Shown: in pieces, positions 51,212 to 59,872 of the stretch
Position numbering within the stretch: the first letter of the stretch is position 1
How the letters are laid out: every line of letters starts with the position of its first letter
NCBI GenBank assembly: GCA_022791455.1
Contig: JAAVZC010000007.1
Span: 1 to 64,000 of the forward strand
DNA from: Eggerthellaceae bacterium
GTDB lineage: Bacteria; Actinomycetota; Coriobacteriia; Coriobacteriales; Eggerthellaceae
Length of the DNA stretch: 64,000 nt
Direction: 5' to 3'
Program-made: the position numbers and the translations under genes
Notes under the pieces: model-generated
Told to the model about the DNA's origin: nothing
The model's input: the letters and a program-made list of their open reading frames with translations, nothing else
Databases searched by the model: none

Positions 51212-51392
51212 TTAAAGGTGAAGAAAAAGGGAGGCGGTAGCTGCAACTACCGCCCCTAAACCGATAGCACCGCCCGTGTAGAGTTGAAAGACCAACGAGC
51301 TTGCTAGTACCGTTATTATAGCACCAGCAATTACGGCTGCGAACCCGTAGCCCCATCCCCGCCGCTAGCCCGTTTCCAAGTGAACGAAGCAT
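51212..51392 (-). pseudogene. Small two-helix membrane protein with a frameshift
   Basis: On the minus strand an ATG at 51392 opens MLRSLGNGLAAG. Dropping one G from the GGGG run just before ATGGGG lets the frame continue through two hydrophobic helices (AAVIAGAIITVLASSLVF and IGLGAVVAATASLFLHL) to a TAA at 51212, giving 59 residues. As sequenced, the membrane part has no ATG, GTG or TTG start upstream in frame. It is either a decayed gene, a sequencing slip in a homopolymer, or a slippage site. Confidence 0.42.
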
Positions 51393-51423
51393 GGCGCACC
51401 AACAAGAAACGGAGACCAAGACA

Positions 51424-53103
51424 ATGGCCGAATTCGTATATCAGATGTACAAAGCCCGCAAAGCGGTGGGCGACAAGGTGATCCTGGACGACGTATCCCT
51501 GTCGTTTTACCCCGGCGCCAAAATTGGCGTGGTGGGCCCCAACGGCATGGGCAAGTCCACGCTGCTGAAAGTAATGGCCGGCCTGGAGGATGTTTCCAAC
51601 GGCGAAGCGCGCCTCACCCCCGGCTACACGGTGGGCATCCTGCAGCAGGAGCCGCCGCTGAACGAGGATAAGACGGTGCTGGAGAACATCCAGATGGCCT
51701 TCGCCGATGTGCTGGCGAAAGTGGAGCGCTTCAACCAAATTGGCGAAGAGATGGGCGAACCGGATGCCGACTTCGACGCCCTCATGGAAGAGATGGGCCA
51801 GCTGCAAGACGCCATCGACGCCGCCAACGGCTGGGACTTGGACAGCCAGCTCTCCCAGGCCATGGACGCGCTGCAGTGCCCCGACCCGGACGCCCCGGTG
51901 AACATCCTCTCCGGCGGCGAGCGCCGTCGCGTGGCCCTGTGCCGCCTGCTGCTGGAGGCCCCCGACCTGCTGCTTCTGGACGAACCCACCAACCATCTGG
52001 ACGCCGAGTCGGTGCTATGGCTGGAGCAGTTCCTGAAGAACTACCCCGGCGCCGTGCTTGCGGTCACCCACGACCGCTACTTCCTGGACAACGTGGCTGA
52101 GTGGATCTGCGAAGTGGACCGCGGCCAGCTGTTCCCCTACAAGGGCAACTACTCCACCTACCTGGAGACGAAGGCGGCCCGCATCGCCGCCCAGGGCCAG
52201 CAGCAAGCGAAGCTGGCCAAGCGCATGGAGAAAGAGCTGGAATGGGTGCGATCCTCCCCGAAGGCCCGTCAGGCGAAGTCGAAGGCGCGTCTTGAGCGCT
52301 ACGAGCAGATGGTGACCGAGGCCAACGCCGCCAAGAAGCTGGACTGGACGGACATCCGCATTCCCGCCGGCCCGCGCCTGGGCTCGGAAGTGCTGAAGGC
52401 GGAGCACCTGCACAAGGAGTTCGACGGCCGCGTGCTCATCGACGATCTGTCCTTCCAACTGCCTCGCGGCGGCATCGTGGGCGTGATCGGCCCCAACGGC
52501 GTGGGCAAGACCACCCTGTTCAAGACCATTGTGGGGCTGGAGCCGCTGGATTCCGGCACGCTTGAAATTGGCGAGACGGTGAAGATCTCCTACGTGGATC
52601 AGAACCGCGCCGGCATCGACCCGGAGACGAAGCTGTGGGAAGTGGTCTCCGGCGGCACCGACTTCATGCAGGTGGGCGACACCGAGGTGCCCAGCCGCGC
52701 CTATGTAGCGTCGTTCGGCTTCAAGGGCGCCGACCAGCAGAAAAAGGCGGGCGTGCTCTCCGGTGGCGAGCGCAACCGGCTGAACCTGGCGCTGACGCTG
52801 AAAGAGGGCGGCAACCTGCTGCTTCTGGACGAGCCCACGAACGACCTTGACGTGGAGACGCTCTCCAGCCTGGAGGCGGCACTGCTGGACTTCCCCGGCT
52901 GCTCGGTGGTGGTGAGCCACGACCGCATGTTCCTGGACCGCATCGCCACTCACATTCTGGCTTGGGAAGGCACCGACGAAAACCCCGGCACCTGGCACTT
53001 CTTCGAGGGCAACTTCGAATCCTACCAAGCGGACCGCGAGGCGCGCCTGGGCAAGGAAGCCGCTAAGCCCCACCGCCTGCACCGCAAGCTGACCCGCGAT
53101 TAG
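51424..53103 (+). CDS. ettA: Energy-dependent translational throttle protein EttA (ABC-F)
   Basis: An ABC-F ATPase that binds the ribosomal E site and gates early elongation according to energy state. The 559 residues carry two ABC cassettes: Walker A GPNGMGKST and GPNGVGKTT, signature LSGGERRRVALC and LSGGERNRLNLA, Walker B LLLLDEPTNHLD and LLLLDEPTNDLD. A charged P-site tRNA interaction linker lies between them. The EttA-type arm insertion follows the first Walker A. The start MAEFVYQ has GGAG about 9 nt upstream; the track ORF starts 11 codons earlier. It converges on ackA with a 4-bp overlap. Confidence 0.94.
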   Translation: MAEFVYQMYKARKAVGDKVILDDVSLSFYPGAKIGVVGPNGMGKSTLLKVMAGLEDVSNGEARLTPGYTVGILQQEPPLNEDKTVLENIQMAFADVLAKVERFNQIGEEMGEPDADFDALMEEMGQLQDAIDAANGWDLDSQLSQAMDALQCPDPDAPVNILSGGERRRVALCRLLLEAPDLLLLDEPTNHLDAESVLWLEQFLKNYPGAVLAVTHDRYFLDNVAEWICEVDRGQLFPYKGNYSTYLETKAARIAAQGQQQAKLAKRMEKELEWVRSSPKARQAKSKARLERYEQMVTEANAAKKLDWTDIRIPAGPRLGSEVLKAEHLHKEFDGRVLIDDLSFQLPRGGIVGVIGPNGVGKTTLFKTIVGLEPLDSGTLEIGETVKISYVDQNRAGIDPETKLWEVVSGGTDFMQVGDTEVPSRAYVASFGFKGADQQKKAGVLSGGERNRLNLALTLKEGGNLLLLDEPTNDLDVETLSSLEAALLDFPGCSVVVSHDRMFLDRIATHILAWEGTDENPGTWHFFEGNFESYQADREARLGKEAAKPHRLHRKLTRD

Positions 53104-54341
53104 ACCAGGGTTTCCTCTACCATTTCGGCGGTGATTTCGTCTTGGCGCACGTCGTCGAGGATCTTTTCCACGTCGCGGGCAATCATGAGTTCCTCGTTGG
53201 TGGGGATGACCATGATCTTCACGCGGCTGCGGTCCTCGGAGATGATGCGCTCGCCGGAGCGGATGCGATTCTTCCGCGCGTCCAGCACAATGCCCATGGG
53301 CTCCAACCCCGCCAGGCACTGAGCGCGCATGTACTCGGAGTTCTCCCCCACCCCGGCGGTGAACACGATGGCGTCCGCGCCGCCCATGACGGCGAAGTAC
53401 TGCCCGATGTAGCGCTTGATGAAGTAGGCGTACAGCTCGAGCGCCAGCACCGCCCGCTCGTTGCCCGCGAGCGCCGCCTCTTCGACGGTGCGCAGGTCAG
53501 ACGAAATGCCGGAGACGCCCAGCAGGCCGCTCTTCTTGTTCATGATTTCGTTCATCTGCTCGGGCGTGTAGCCCAGAAGCGTCTGGATGCGCGTGACCAC
53601 AGCCGGGTCGATGGTGCCGCAGCGGGTGCCCATCATCAGGCCGTCGAGCGGCGTAAGCCCCATGGTGGTGTCGATAGCCACCCCGTGGTCCACCGCCGCG
53701 ATGGAAGCGCCGTTGCCCAAGTGGCAGGTGATCAGCCGCAGGTCGCGCACGTCGGCTCCCAGCATCTTCGCCGCATGGCGGGCAATGAACCGGTGCGAGG
53801 TGCCATGCGCCCCGTACTTGCGAATCTTGTAGTCGGTGTAGTACTCGTAGGGCAGCGGGTACACATAGGCGCGCGGCGGCAGCGTCTGGAAGAAGGCGGT
53901 GTCGAACACGGCCACTTCCGGCTTGCCCGGCATCATCTCGATGCAGGCGTGCATGGCCTTGAGTGCCGGCGGGTTGTGCAGCGGCGCCAGCTCGGAGCAG
54001 ATGCCAATCTTCTCCAGCACGTCGTCGTCGATGAGGGTTGATTCAGTGAAGAACTCGCCGCCGGACACCACGCGATGGCCCACGGCGTCAATCTCCTCCA
54101 GGCTCTTGATGGGCCCGCGGTCGGGCTCAAGCAACGTGGCGATGACCACTTCCAGCGCATCGTGGTGGTCGTTCATGGGCTCCATGCGCTTCAGCTCGCC
54201 GAAACCGCGGTCGAAGCGATGGGCGGAATCGTGCATGCCGATGTTCTCGCACAGACCGCGAATGAGCACCGTGTTGGTAGCAAGATCGAGCAGCTGGTAC
54301 TTCATGGACGAGCTGCCGGCATTCAGAACGAGGACCTTCAT
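53100..54341 (-). CDS. ackA: Acetate kinase
   Basis: Interconverts acetyl phosphate plus ADP with acetate plus ATP, a substrate-level phosphorylation step. The 413 residues start VLVLNAGSSSMKYQLL (ASKHA phosphate-binding motif). VAVFDTAFFQTLPP, HGTSHRFIARHAA, ITCHLGNGASIAAVDHG and FTAGVGENSEYMRA follow, all active-site segments. The start MKVLVLN has AAAGG 7 nt upstream; the track ORF adds 24 codons. No phosphotransacetylase gene is adjacent. It would use acetyl-CoA made by the pyruvate oxidoreductase via acetyl phosphate. Confidence 0.96.
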   Translation of the reverse strand: MKVLVLNAGSSSMKYQLLDLATNTVLIRGLCENIGMHDSAHRFDRGFGELKRMEPMNDHHDALEVVIATLLEPDRGPIKSLEEIDAVGHRVVSGGEFFTESTLIDDDVLEKIGICSELAPLHNPPALKAMHACIEMMPGKPEVAVFDTAFFQTLPPRAYVYPLPYEYYTDYKIRKYGAHGTSHRFIARHAAKMLGADVRDLRLITCHLGNGASIAAVDHGVAIDTTMGLTPLDGLMMGTRCGTIDPAVVTRIQTLLGYTPEQMNEIMNKKSGLLGVSGISSDLRTVEEAALAGNERAVLALELYAYFIKRYIGQYFAVMGGADAIVFTAGVGENSEYMRAQCLAGLEPMGIVLDARKNRIRSGERIISEDRSRVKIMVIPTNEELMIARDVEKILDDVRQDEITAEMVEETLV

Positions 54342-54434
54342 GGCCGCACCTTTCCCCGGGATTTTCCGTATGGGGAAATTAAAGCGCTGCCTCCAGGAAG
54401 AACGCAGCCGCATCCCCCAACGGTTTCCGGGGCG

Positions 54435-54920
54435 TTATCGGGAGAGATCCTTCGCGGCGCGGCGCTTCGCTTCCTTTTCGGCCAGGTATTCTAGGGTGAC
54501 GCGCTTGGTTTCGAAGATGCCTTCCGACATGACGTCGCCGGCGTCGTCGTAGGCGATCACGGACCAGTAGCCGTGGCTGCCCTCCATGCGGTCCAGCTTC
54601 GCTACGCCGCGAATACTCCCGGTCTGGCCGCTCTTCTTGTGGCGCACGTCCATGCGGATGCCGAACACGCGCTCCTTCGACAGGTCGATGTCGCACGCGG
54701 CCGCTTGGCTGCCCACCGTTTCCAGCAGCGCCAGCGTGGCGCCGCCGTGCACATAACCGAACGGCTGGAAGATGCGCGGCGTGATGGGCATGACCGCCTC
54801 GGCGAAGTTGTGGCCGACCGCCGTGAAGTGAATGCCCAGCTCATCGCCGAATCCGCCCGTCATGGACAGACACGTGCCGTCGACGGTGGTAAAAGTTTGG
54901 CTCTCAAGATCTTGGCTCAT
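54435..54920 (-). CDS. Hotdog-fold thioesterase (PaaI/YdiI-like)
   Basis: A 161-residue hotdog-fold acyl-CoA thioesterase. The central helix motif GYVHGGATLALLETVGSQAA is typical of PaaI/YdiI enzymes; the Glu (LLETVG) is the likely catalytic residue. The start MSQDLES has AAAGAG 6 nt upstream; the track ORF extends 89 codons through a family B repeat and is not credible. Substrate unknown. Confidence 0.83.
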   Translation of the reverse strand: MSQDLESQTFTTVDGTCLSMTGGFGDELGIHFTAVGHNFAEAVMPITPRIFQPFGYVHGGATLALLETVGSQAAACDIDLSKERVFGIRMDVRHKKSGQTGSIRGVAKLDRMEGSHGYWSVIAYDDAGDVMSEGIFETKRVTLEYLAEKEAKRRAAKDLSR

Positions 54921-54976
54921 GGGGTACTCTTTCCGTTGAACTAGAATTTGAACAGAAGCATTGTAGCAAGCATGCT

Positions 54977-55094
54977 CGTCGTCTCGACCGGAGGCCGAAG
55001 GCCGAAGTGGAGAGATCTTTCCAGGCCCCGAAAACGTTGAAGGGGCCGCGAAGATCTCTCGACTGCGCGCTACGCGCTTCGCTCGAGATGACGA
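54977..55094. repeat. Family B palindromic repeat (copy 5)
   Basis: CGTCGTCTCGACCGGAGG...GTGGAGAGATC mirrored by GATCTCTCGACT...CGCTCGAGATGACGAC. It separates the divergently transcribed thioesterase and dtd genes. Confidence 0.88.
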
Positions 55095-55119
55095 CAGGAA
55101 ACCATAAAAAGGAGGGCCG

Positions 55120-55566
55120 ATGCGGGCGGTTATCCAATGTGTAAACGAAGCGCGGGTGGACATCGATAGCGAAACGGTGGGGGCCATCGGTCCCGGCTAC
55201 CTCATTTTGCTGGGCGTGGGCCACGACGATACCGAGGAAACAGCGCGCAAGCTGTGGAGCAAAATCGAGCGGTTGCGCCTCTTCGACGACGAAGAGGGCA
55301 AAACGAACCTGACCCTTGCGGCCATAAACGGCAGCGTGCTGGTGGTGAGCCAGTTCACCCTGTACGCCAACTGCAAGAAGGGCAACCGCCCCTCCTTCAC
55401 CGACGCCGCCGCGCCCGATGAAGCCAACCGCCTCTACGAGTACTTCGTCAGCTTGGTGCGCGAAAGCGTGCCCACCGTGGCCACCGGCCGCTTCGGCGCC
55501 ATGATGGACGTGAGCCTCACCAACCACGGCCCGTTCACCATCTGCCTCGACACCGATTCGCTGTAG
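55120..55566 (+). CDS. dtd: D-aminoacyl-tRNA deacylase
   Basis: Removes D-amino acids (and glycine mischarged on tRNA-Ala) from tRNA. The 148 residues contain the two DTD signatures: [19 protein letters not shown] (SQxxL) and [12 protein letters not shown] (NxxPxT-type with the cross-subunit Gly-cisPro equivalent). AAAGGAGG precedes the ATG. It is monocistronic, between a family B repeat upstream and a family A repeat downstream. Confidence 0.96.
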   Translation: MRAVIQCVNEARVDIDSETVGAIGPGYLILLGVGHDDTEETARKLWSKIERLRLFDDEEGKTNLTLAAINGSVLVVSQFTLYANCKKGNRPSFTDAAAPDEANRLYEYFVSLVRESVPTVATGRFGAMMDVSLTNHGPFTICLDTDSL

Positions 55567-55581
55567 TTTCGTCGCCTCCCG

Positions 55582-55716
55582 TTGTCATCCTGAGCGAAGG
55601 CCTTTAGGCCGTAGTCGAAGGATCTCCGCGGCTGGGTGAGATCCTTCGACTCCGCGCTACGCGCTCCGCTCAGGATGACAAAGGGGTTGCGCAGTGCGCT
55701 CCGCTCAGGATGACAA
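55582..55716. repeat. Family A palindromic repeat (copy 9) with duplicated tail
   Basis: The full element spans 55582-55682, followed by a second copy of the right end (GCGCTCCGCTCAGGATGACA) to 55716, the same tail duplication seen at 26.5 kb. Confidence 0.9.
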
Positions 55717-55852
55717 AGAGGGGTGATTCACCGCTGAAATTACAGGTAAGGAACAGTTCGGGGGCGGTTGGGAAAGGGTTGGCGGCAAGGCGGCGGAAGC
55801 CGCGCTTGGCAGTGGCACCATGAGGGCAACGCGACTATCGAGAGGAGCCCTC

Positions 55853-56392
55853 ATGGACCTGCAAAATTCCCAATCCTGGAAAAACATCGAGACCGCCCTG
55901 AACGCCGAGGCGCTGGCTTACGTGGAGTACGTCTTCTACGGCCAGCAGGCGGCCAAGGACGGCTACACCCAAATGTCCAACATCTTCCAAGAGACCGCCG
56001 ACAACGAGCTGCATCACGCGAAGCTGCTGTTCAAGAAGCTGCACGGCGACGCGGTGCCCCCTACCCCGGAGTGCCTGAAGCTGGCCAGCGAGGCGGAGCA
56101 TTACGAGTGGGACGTGCAGTACAAGGAGTTCGCCAAGCAGGCCGAAGACGAGGGCTTCCATGACCTGGCCCGCTTCTTCGAGGGCCTGGCCGCCATCGAG
56201 CACAGCCATCAGGATCGCTTCGATCTGCTGGCGAAGCGCATCGAAAACGACGAGGTGTTCAAGCGCGAAGAAGTGAAGGTGTGGGTCTGCACCGTGTGCG
56301 GCCACATCCACATTGGCAAGGAAGCGCCGGAGAAGTGCCCCGTGTGCGCCCATCCGCAGGGCCATTTCGAAATCCGCGCCGAGAACTACTAG
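55853..56392 (+). CDS. Rubrerythrin
   Basis: A di-iron peroxidase that protects anaerobes by reducing hydrogen peroxide. The N-terminal four-helix domain has EALAYVEYVFYGQQA, ADNELHHAKLLF and FFEGLAAIEHSHQDRF (the ExxH/iron-ligand helices). A C-terminal rubredoxin-like Fe(Cys)4 site is formed by CTVCGHIHIG and CPVCAHPQGHF. The 179-residue length fits. The start MDLQNSQ has AGAGGAG 5 nt upstream. It is monocistronic. Confidence 0.94.
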   Translation: MDLQNSQSWKNIETALNAEALAYVEYVFYGQQAAKDGYTQMSNIFQETADNELHHAKLLFKKLHGDAVPPTPECLKLASEAEHYEWDVQYKEFAKQAEDEGFHDLARFFEGLAAIEHSHQDRFDLLAKRIENDEVFKREEVKVWVCTVCGHIHIGKEAPEKCPVCAHPQGHFEIRAENY

Positions 56393-56712
56393 GCCGCGAG
56401 CAGGTTCGGAGCCGCAGCCAATTCCATAAGCCGTCGGCGATCCCCCGCACCGTCACCAAACTTGAGGGATTCGTCGAGCACCGAAGGGCCTCCGCCAGCG
56501 CGGGGGCCCTTCCCTATGCTGACGGCGAACCGGGCTCGCGTCGAGGCCACTCCCCCGCCGCGGCCCCACATGAATTCTAAGTAACAATGTCAACATCGAT
56601 TCAACACAACGCTCCCAGCTCTATAGCAACCTCCGTCAGCAAACACGGGGAAGAAATCGCGCAGGTATTCTCAACAAGACGGTTTTTCATTCCCTATCGA
56701 AAGGCGGAAATC
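56393..56712. other. 320-bp spacer between rubrerythrin and the oxalate operon
   Basis: It contains an 8-bp inverted repeat, GAAGGGCC (56483-56490) and GGCCCTTC (56505-56512), able to form a hairpin but without a T-run. A more A+T-rich stretch (56575-56710) probably holds the frc promoter, though no confident -35/-10 pair is seen. Confidence 0.45.
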
Positions 56713-58044
56713 ATGACCGACACAAAGTCAACGGCCCCCTTGGCAGGCATCAAGGTAATCGACTGGACCCAGGTGCAGTCCGGCCCCTCCTGCACGCAGA
56801 TGCTGGCTTGGATGGGCGCTGAGGTAATTAAGCTGGAGAAAGTACACGGCGGCGACCCCACCCGTTCCGAGATGAACGACGTGGACGGCTCCTATTCCCT
56901 GTACTTCCTGCAGCTGAATGCTAACAAGAAGTCCATCACCTTGGACATGAAGGATCCGGCCGCGGCCAAGATCCTCACCGAGCTTTTGAAGGACGCCGAC
57001 GTGTTCGTCGAGAACATCGGCCCCGGCGACGTGGAGAAGCTGGGCTTTGGCTGGGAGCAGGTGCACGCCATCAACCCGAAGTGCATCATGGCTTCGCTGA
57101 AGGGCTTCAACCAGGGCAGCCGCTTCGCCCATGTGAAGGCCTTCGAGCCGGTGGCCCAGTGCGCCGGCGGCGCCGCCTCCACCACCGGCTGGAACGACGG
57201 CACCCATCCGCAACCCACCCAGTCTGGCGCGGCTCTTGGCGACTCCAACACCGGCATGCACATGCTTATTGGCATCCTGTCCGCGCTGCTGCAGCGCGAG
57301 CACACCGGTGAGGGCTGCTACGTGTACCAGTCCATGCAGAACGCCGTGCTGAACCTGTGCCGCATCAAGCTGCGCGACCAGCTGATTCTGGACAACCTGG
57401 GCGAGCTTTCCTACTACGCCTGCTACCCGGGCTACAACTGGGGCAAGGCCATCCCGCGCGCCGAGAACGCCGAAGGCGGCCTGGTACTGGGTTGGTGCTA
57501 CCGCGCGAAGGGCTGGGAGACCGACCCGAACGCTTATGTGTACATCGTCATCCAGCAGTCCGCGAAGGGCTTCGAGACCTTCTGCAAGGCGCTCGGCTTC
57601 GAGGATTGGCTGACCGACCCGAAGTTCTCTACCGCGAACGCCCGCGACGAGCACAAGGCGGAAGTGTACCAGCGCGTCGAGGCCTACACCATGCAGTACG
57701 ACAAGATGGAACTGACCGAGAAGCTGGGCGCTGCCGGCGTGCCGGTGGGACCTGTGCTCGATTGGCACGAGCTTGAGAACGACCCGGATCTGAACACCGA
57801 CGGCACCATCGTCACCATCGACCAGGAAGACACCCGCGGCAACTTCAAGACCATCGGCCTTCCCTACACGCTTTCGAACTACACGCCGGATTACAAGCGC
57901 GCACCGAAGCTGGGCGAGAACAACGTGGAGATTCTGACCGGCCTGGGCTACACCGCCGAGCAGATTGCCGACCTGAAGGCCAAGGGCGTCATCGGCAGCA
58001 ACGACGGCGTCCCCGCCGACCTGAAGAAGCCCGCTGCGAAGTAA
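56713..58044 (+). CDS. frc: Formyl-CoA:oxalate CoA-transferase
   Basis: A class III CoA-transferase moving CoA from formyl-CoA to oxalate, giving oxalyl-CoA and formate. The 443 residues contain VIDWTQVQSGPSCTQMLAW, the catalytic-Asp region GAALGDSNTGMHML, and QNAVLNLCRIKLRDQL, which matches Frc rather than carnitine or succinyl transferases. VPVGPVLDWHEL lies near the C-terminus. The start MTDTKST is chosen because AAAGGCGGA lies just upstream. It is directly followed by oxc (21-bp gap), the classical oxalate degradation pair. Confidence 0.95.
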   Translation: MTDTKSTAPLAGIKVIDWTQVQSGPSCTQMLAWMGAEVIKLEKVHGGDPTRSEMNDVDGSYSLYFLQLNANKKSITLDMKDPAAAKILTELLKDADVFVENIGPGDVEKLGFGWEQVHAINPKCIMASLKGFNQGSRFAHVKAFEPVAQCAGGAASTTGWNDGTHPQPTQSGAALGDSNTGMHMLIGILSALLQREHTGEGCYVYQSMQNAVLNLCRIKLRDQLILDNLGELSYYACYPGYNWGKAIPRAENAEGGLVLGWCYRAKGWETDPNAYVYIVIQQSAKGFETFCKALGFEDWLTDPKFSTANARDEHKAEVYQRVEAYTMQYDKMELTEKLGAAGVPVGPVLDWHELENDPDLNTDGTIVTIDQEDTRGNFKTIGLPYTLSNYTPDYKRAPKLGENNVEILTGLGYTAEQIADLKAKGVIGSNDGVPADLKKPAAK

Positions 58045-58065
58045 TCAAATTTTGGAGGCAAACTA

Positions 58066-59817
58066 ATGGATAACACAACCACAACTGCCACCGCCAACCT
58101 TACTGACGGCATGCATATGCTCACCGAGGCCCTGATGGCCAATGGCGTGACCAAGATGTACGGCGTGGTGGGCATCCCCGTGACCGACTTCGCCCGCATC
58201 GCGCAGGCGAAGGGCATCCGCTACATTGGCATGCGCCACGAGGCGGACGCCGGCAACGCGGCAGCGGCCGAGGGCTTCATCACCGGCAAGCCCGGCATCT
58301 TCCTCACCGTTTCCGCCCCTGGTTTCCTGAACGGCATCACACCGCTGAAGGAGGCCACCGAAAACGGCTGGCCCTGCATCATGATCGGCGGCTCTTCCAC
58401 CCGTCACCTGGTGGACATGGGCGAGGGCGACTACGAGGGCCTGGACCAGCTGAACTTCGCCAAGCCCTTCTGCAAGGCGTCGTTCCGTGTCGATGACCTG
58501 GAAGATATTCCGCTGGCCGTGGCCCGCGCCATGCGCATCGCGCTTTCTGGACGCCCCGGCGGCGTGTACATCGACTTCCCCGGCGAGACCATGGGCCTTA
58601 CCATGGACGCCGACGAGGCGAAGTCGCTCATCTACACGGTGAATGATCCCTGCCCGGCCATGATTCCGTCGCAGTCTTCGGTGGACGCGGCCATGAAGCT
58701 CTTGTCCGAGGCAAAGAACCCCTGGATCATCTTGGGCAAGGGCGCCGCATATGCCCAGGCAGACGAAGAGATTCAGAACTTCATCCACGAGACCGGCATC
58801 CCCTACCAGCCGATGTCGATGGCCAAGGGCCTGCTGCCCGACGACGACCCGCTGGGCACGATGTCCTGCCGCGGTCTGGCCATGCGCACGGCCGACGTGG
58901 TGCTGCTGATTGGCGCGCGCCTGAACTGGATGCTGCAGTTCGGCAAGGGCAAGAAGTGGAACCCGAACGTGAAGTTCATCCAGATCGAGATCGACCCGGG
59001 CGAGATCGACAATTCCCGCTACATCGCCGCGCCTATCGTAGGCGACATCAAGTCCACCATGAAGCTGATGAACGAGGCCCTGAAGACCACGCCGGTGAAG
59101 GCGTCCGCCGAATGGCAGCAGATGCTGGCGGCCGACACCGCCAAGAACGACGCCCGCTTCGCCGGCAAGACCGCTTCCACCGAAGTGCCGATGAACCACT
59201 ACAACGCGCTGGGCGCCGTCAAGAAGGTCATGGACCAGAACCACGACGTGTACCTGGTGAACGAGGGCGCGAACACCCTGGACGATTGCCGCGACATTGT
59301 GAACCAGTACCTGCCGCGCCATCGCCTGGACTGCGGCACCTGGGGCGTCATGGGCGTGGGTCTGGGTTACGCCATCGGCGCAGCTGTGACCACCGGCAAA
59401 CCGGTTGTGTCCATCCACGGCGACTCGGCATTCGGCTTCGACGGCATGGAAGTTGAGACCATCTGCCGCTTCCACCTGCCCGTGACTGTGGTGGTGCTGA
59501 ACAACGGCGGCATCTACCGTGGCGACTTCGAGAACCTGGGCGACAACGGCGACCCCTCTCCGCTGACGCTGGACGCCACCGCCCACTACGAGAAGATGAT
59601 GGAGGCCTTCGGCGGCACCGGCTATTTCGCCACCACGCCCGCCGAGGTGGAGCAGTACCTCTCCGAGGCCATCGCCTCCAAGAAGCCCTGCATGATCAAC
59701 GTGCAGCTGTCCATCCACGCCGGTGTCGAGAGCGGCCATATTGGGAACCTGAACCCGAAGCCTGTCGTGGGCCCGCTTTCCGATTCCGAAATGGTCGATG
59801 ATCCCGCCGCGAAATAA
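58066..59817 (+). CDS. oxc: Oxalyl-CoA decarboxylase
   Basis: A thiamine-diphosphate enzyme converting oxalyl-CoA to formyl-CoA and CO2, consuming a proton. The 583 residues show the N-terminal Pyr domain (YGVVGIPVTDFARIAQAKGI, RHEADAGNAAAAEGF with the catalytic Glu), SAPGFLNGITPLKEA, and the PP domain GDSAFGFDGMEVE ... NNGGIYRGDF that binds TPP-Mg. GGAGG lies 7 nt before the ATG. Together with frc it recycles CoA, so oxalate gives formate and CO2 without net ATP cost. Confidence 0.96.
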   Translation: MDNTTTTATANLTDGMHMLTEALMANGVTKMYGVVGIPVTDFARIAQAKGIRYIGMRHEADAGNAAAAEGFITGKPGIFLTVSAPGFLNGITPLKEATENGWPCIMIGGSSTRHLVDMGEGDYEGLDQLNFAKPFCKASFRVDDLEDIPLAVARAMRIALSGRPGGVYIDFPGETMGLTMDADEAKSLIYTVNDPCPAMIPSQSSVDAAMKLLSEAKNPWIILGKGAAYAQADEEIQNFIHETGIPYQPMSMAKGLLPDDDPLGTMSCRGLAMRTADVVLLIGARLNWMLQFGKGKKWNPNVKFIQIEIDPGEIDNSRYIAAPIVGDIKSTMKLMNEALKTTPVKASAEWQQMLAADTAKNDARFAGKTASTEVPMNHYNALGAVKKVMDQNHDVYLVNEGANTLDDCRDIVNQYLPRHRLDCGTWGVMGVGLGYAIGAAVTTGKPVVSIHGDSAFGFDGMEVETICRFHLPVTVVVLNNGGIYRGDFENLGDNGDPSPLTLDATAHYEKMMEAFGGTGYFATTPAEVEQYLSEAIASKKPCMINVQLSIHAGVESGHIGNLNPKPVVGPLSDSEMVDDPAAK

Positions 59818-59872
59818 CCTCTGATTTGCGGGCCTGGCTGGAGGGCCGGGCCCGTTCCCAAAGGAGGGAATC

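Noticed and set aside
51220-51254. Minus-strand rho-independent terminator (GGCGGTAG/CTACCGCC followed by TTTTTC)
   Set aside because: The hairpin lies within the reading frame of the frameshifted small membrane protein, so it may simply be coding sequence; left as uncertain and not annotated.
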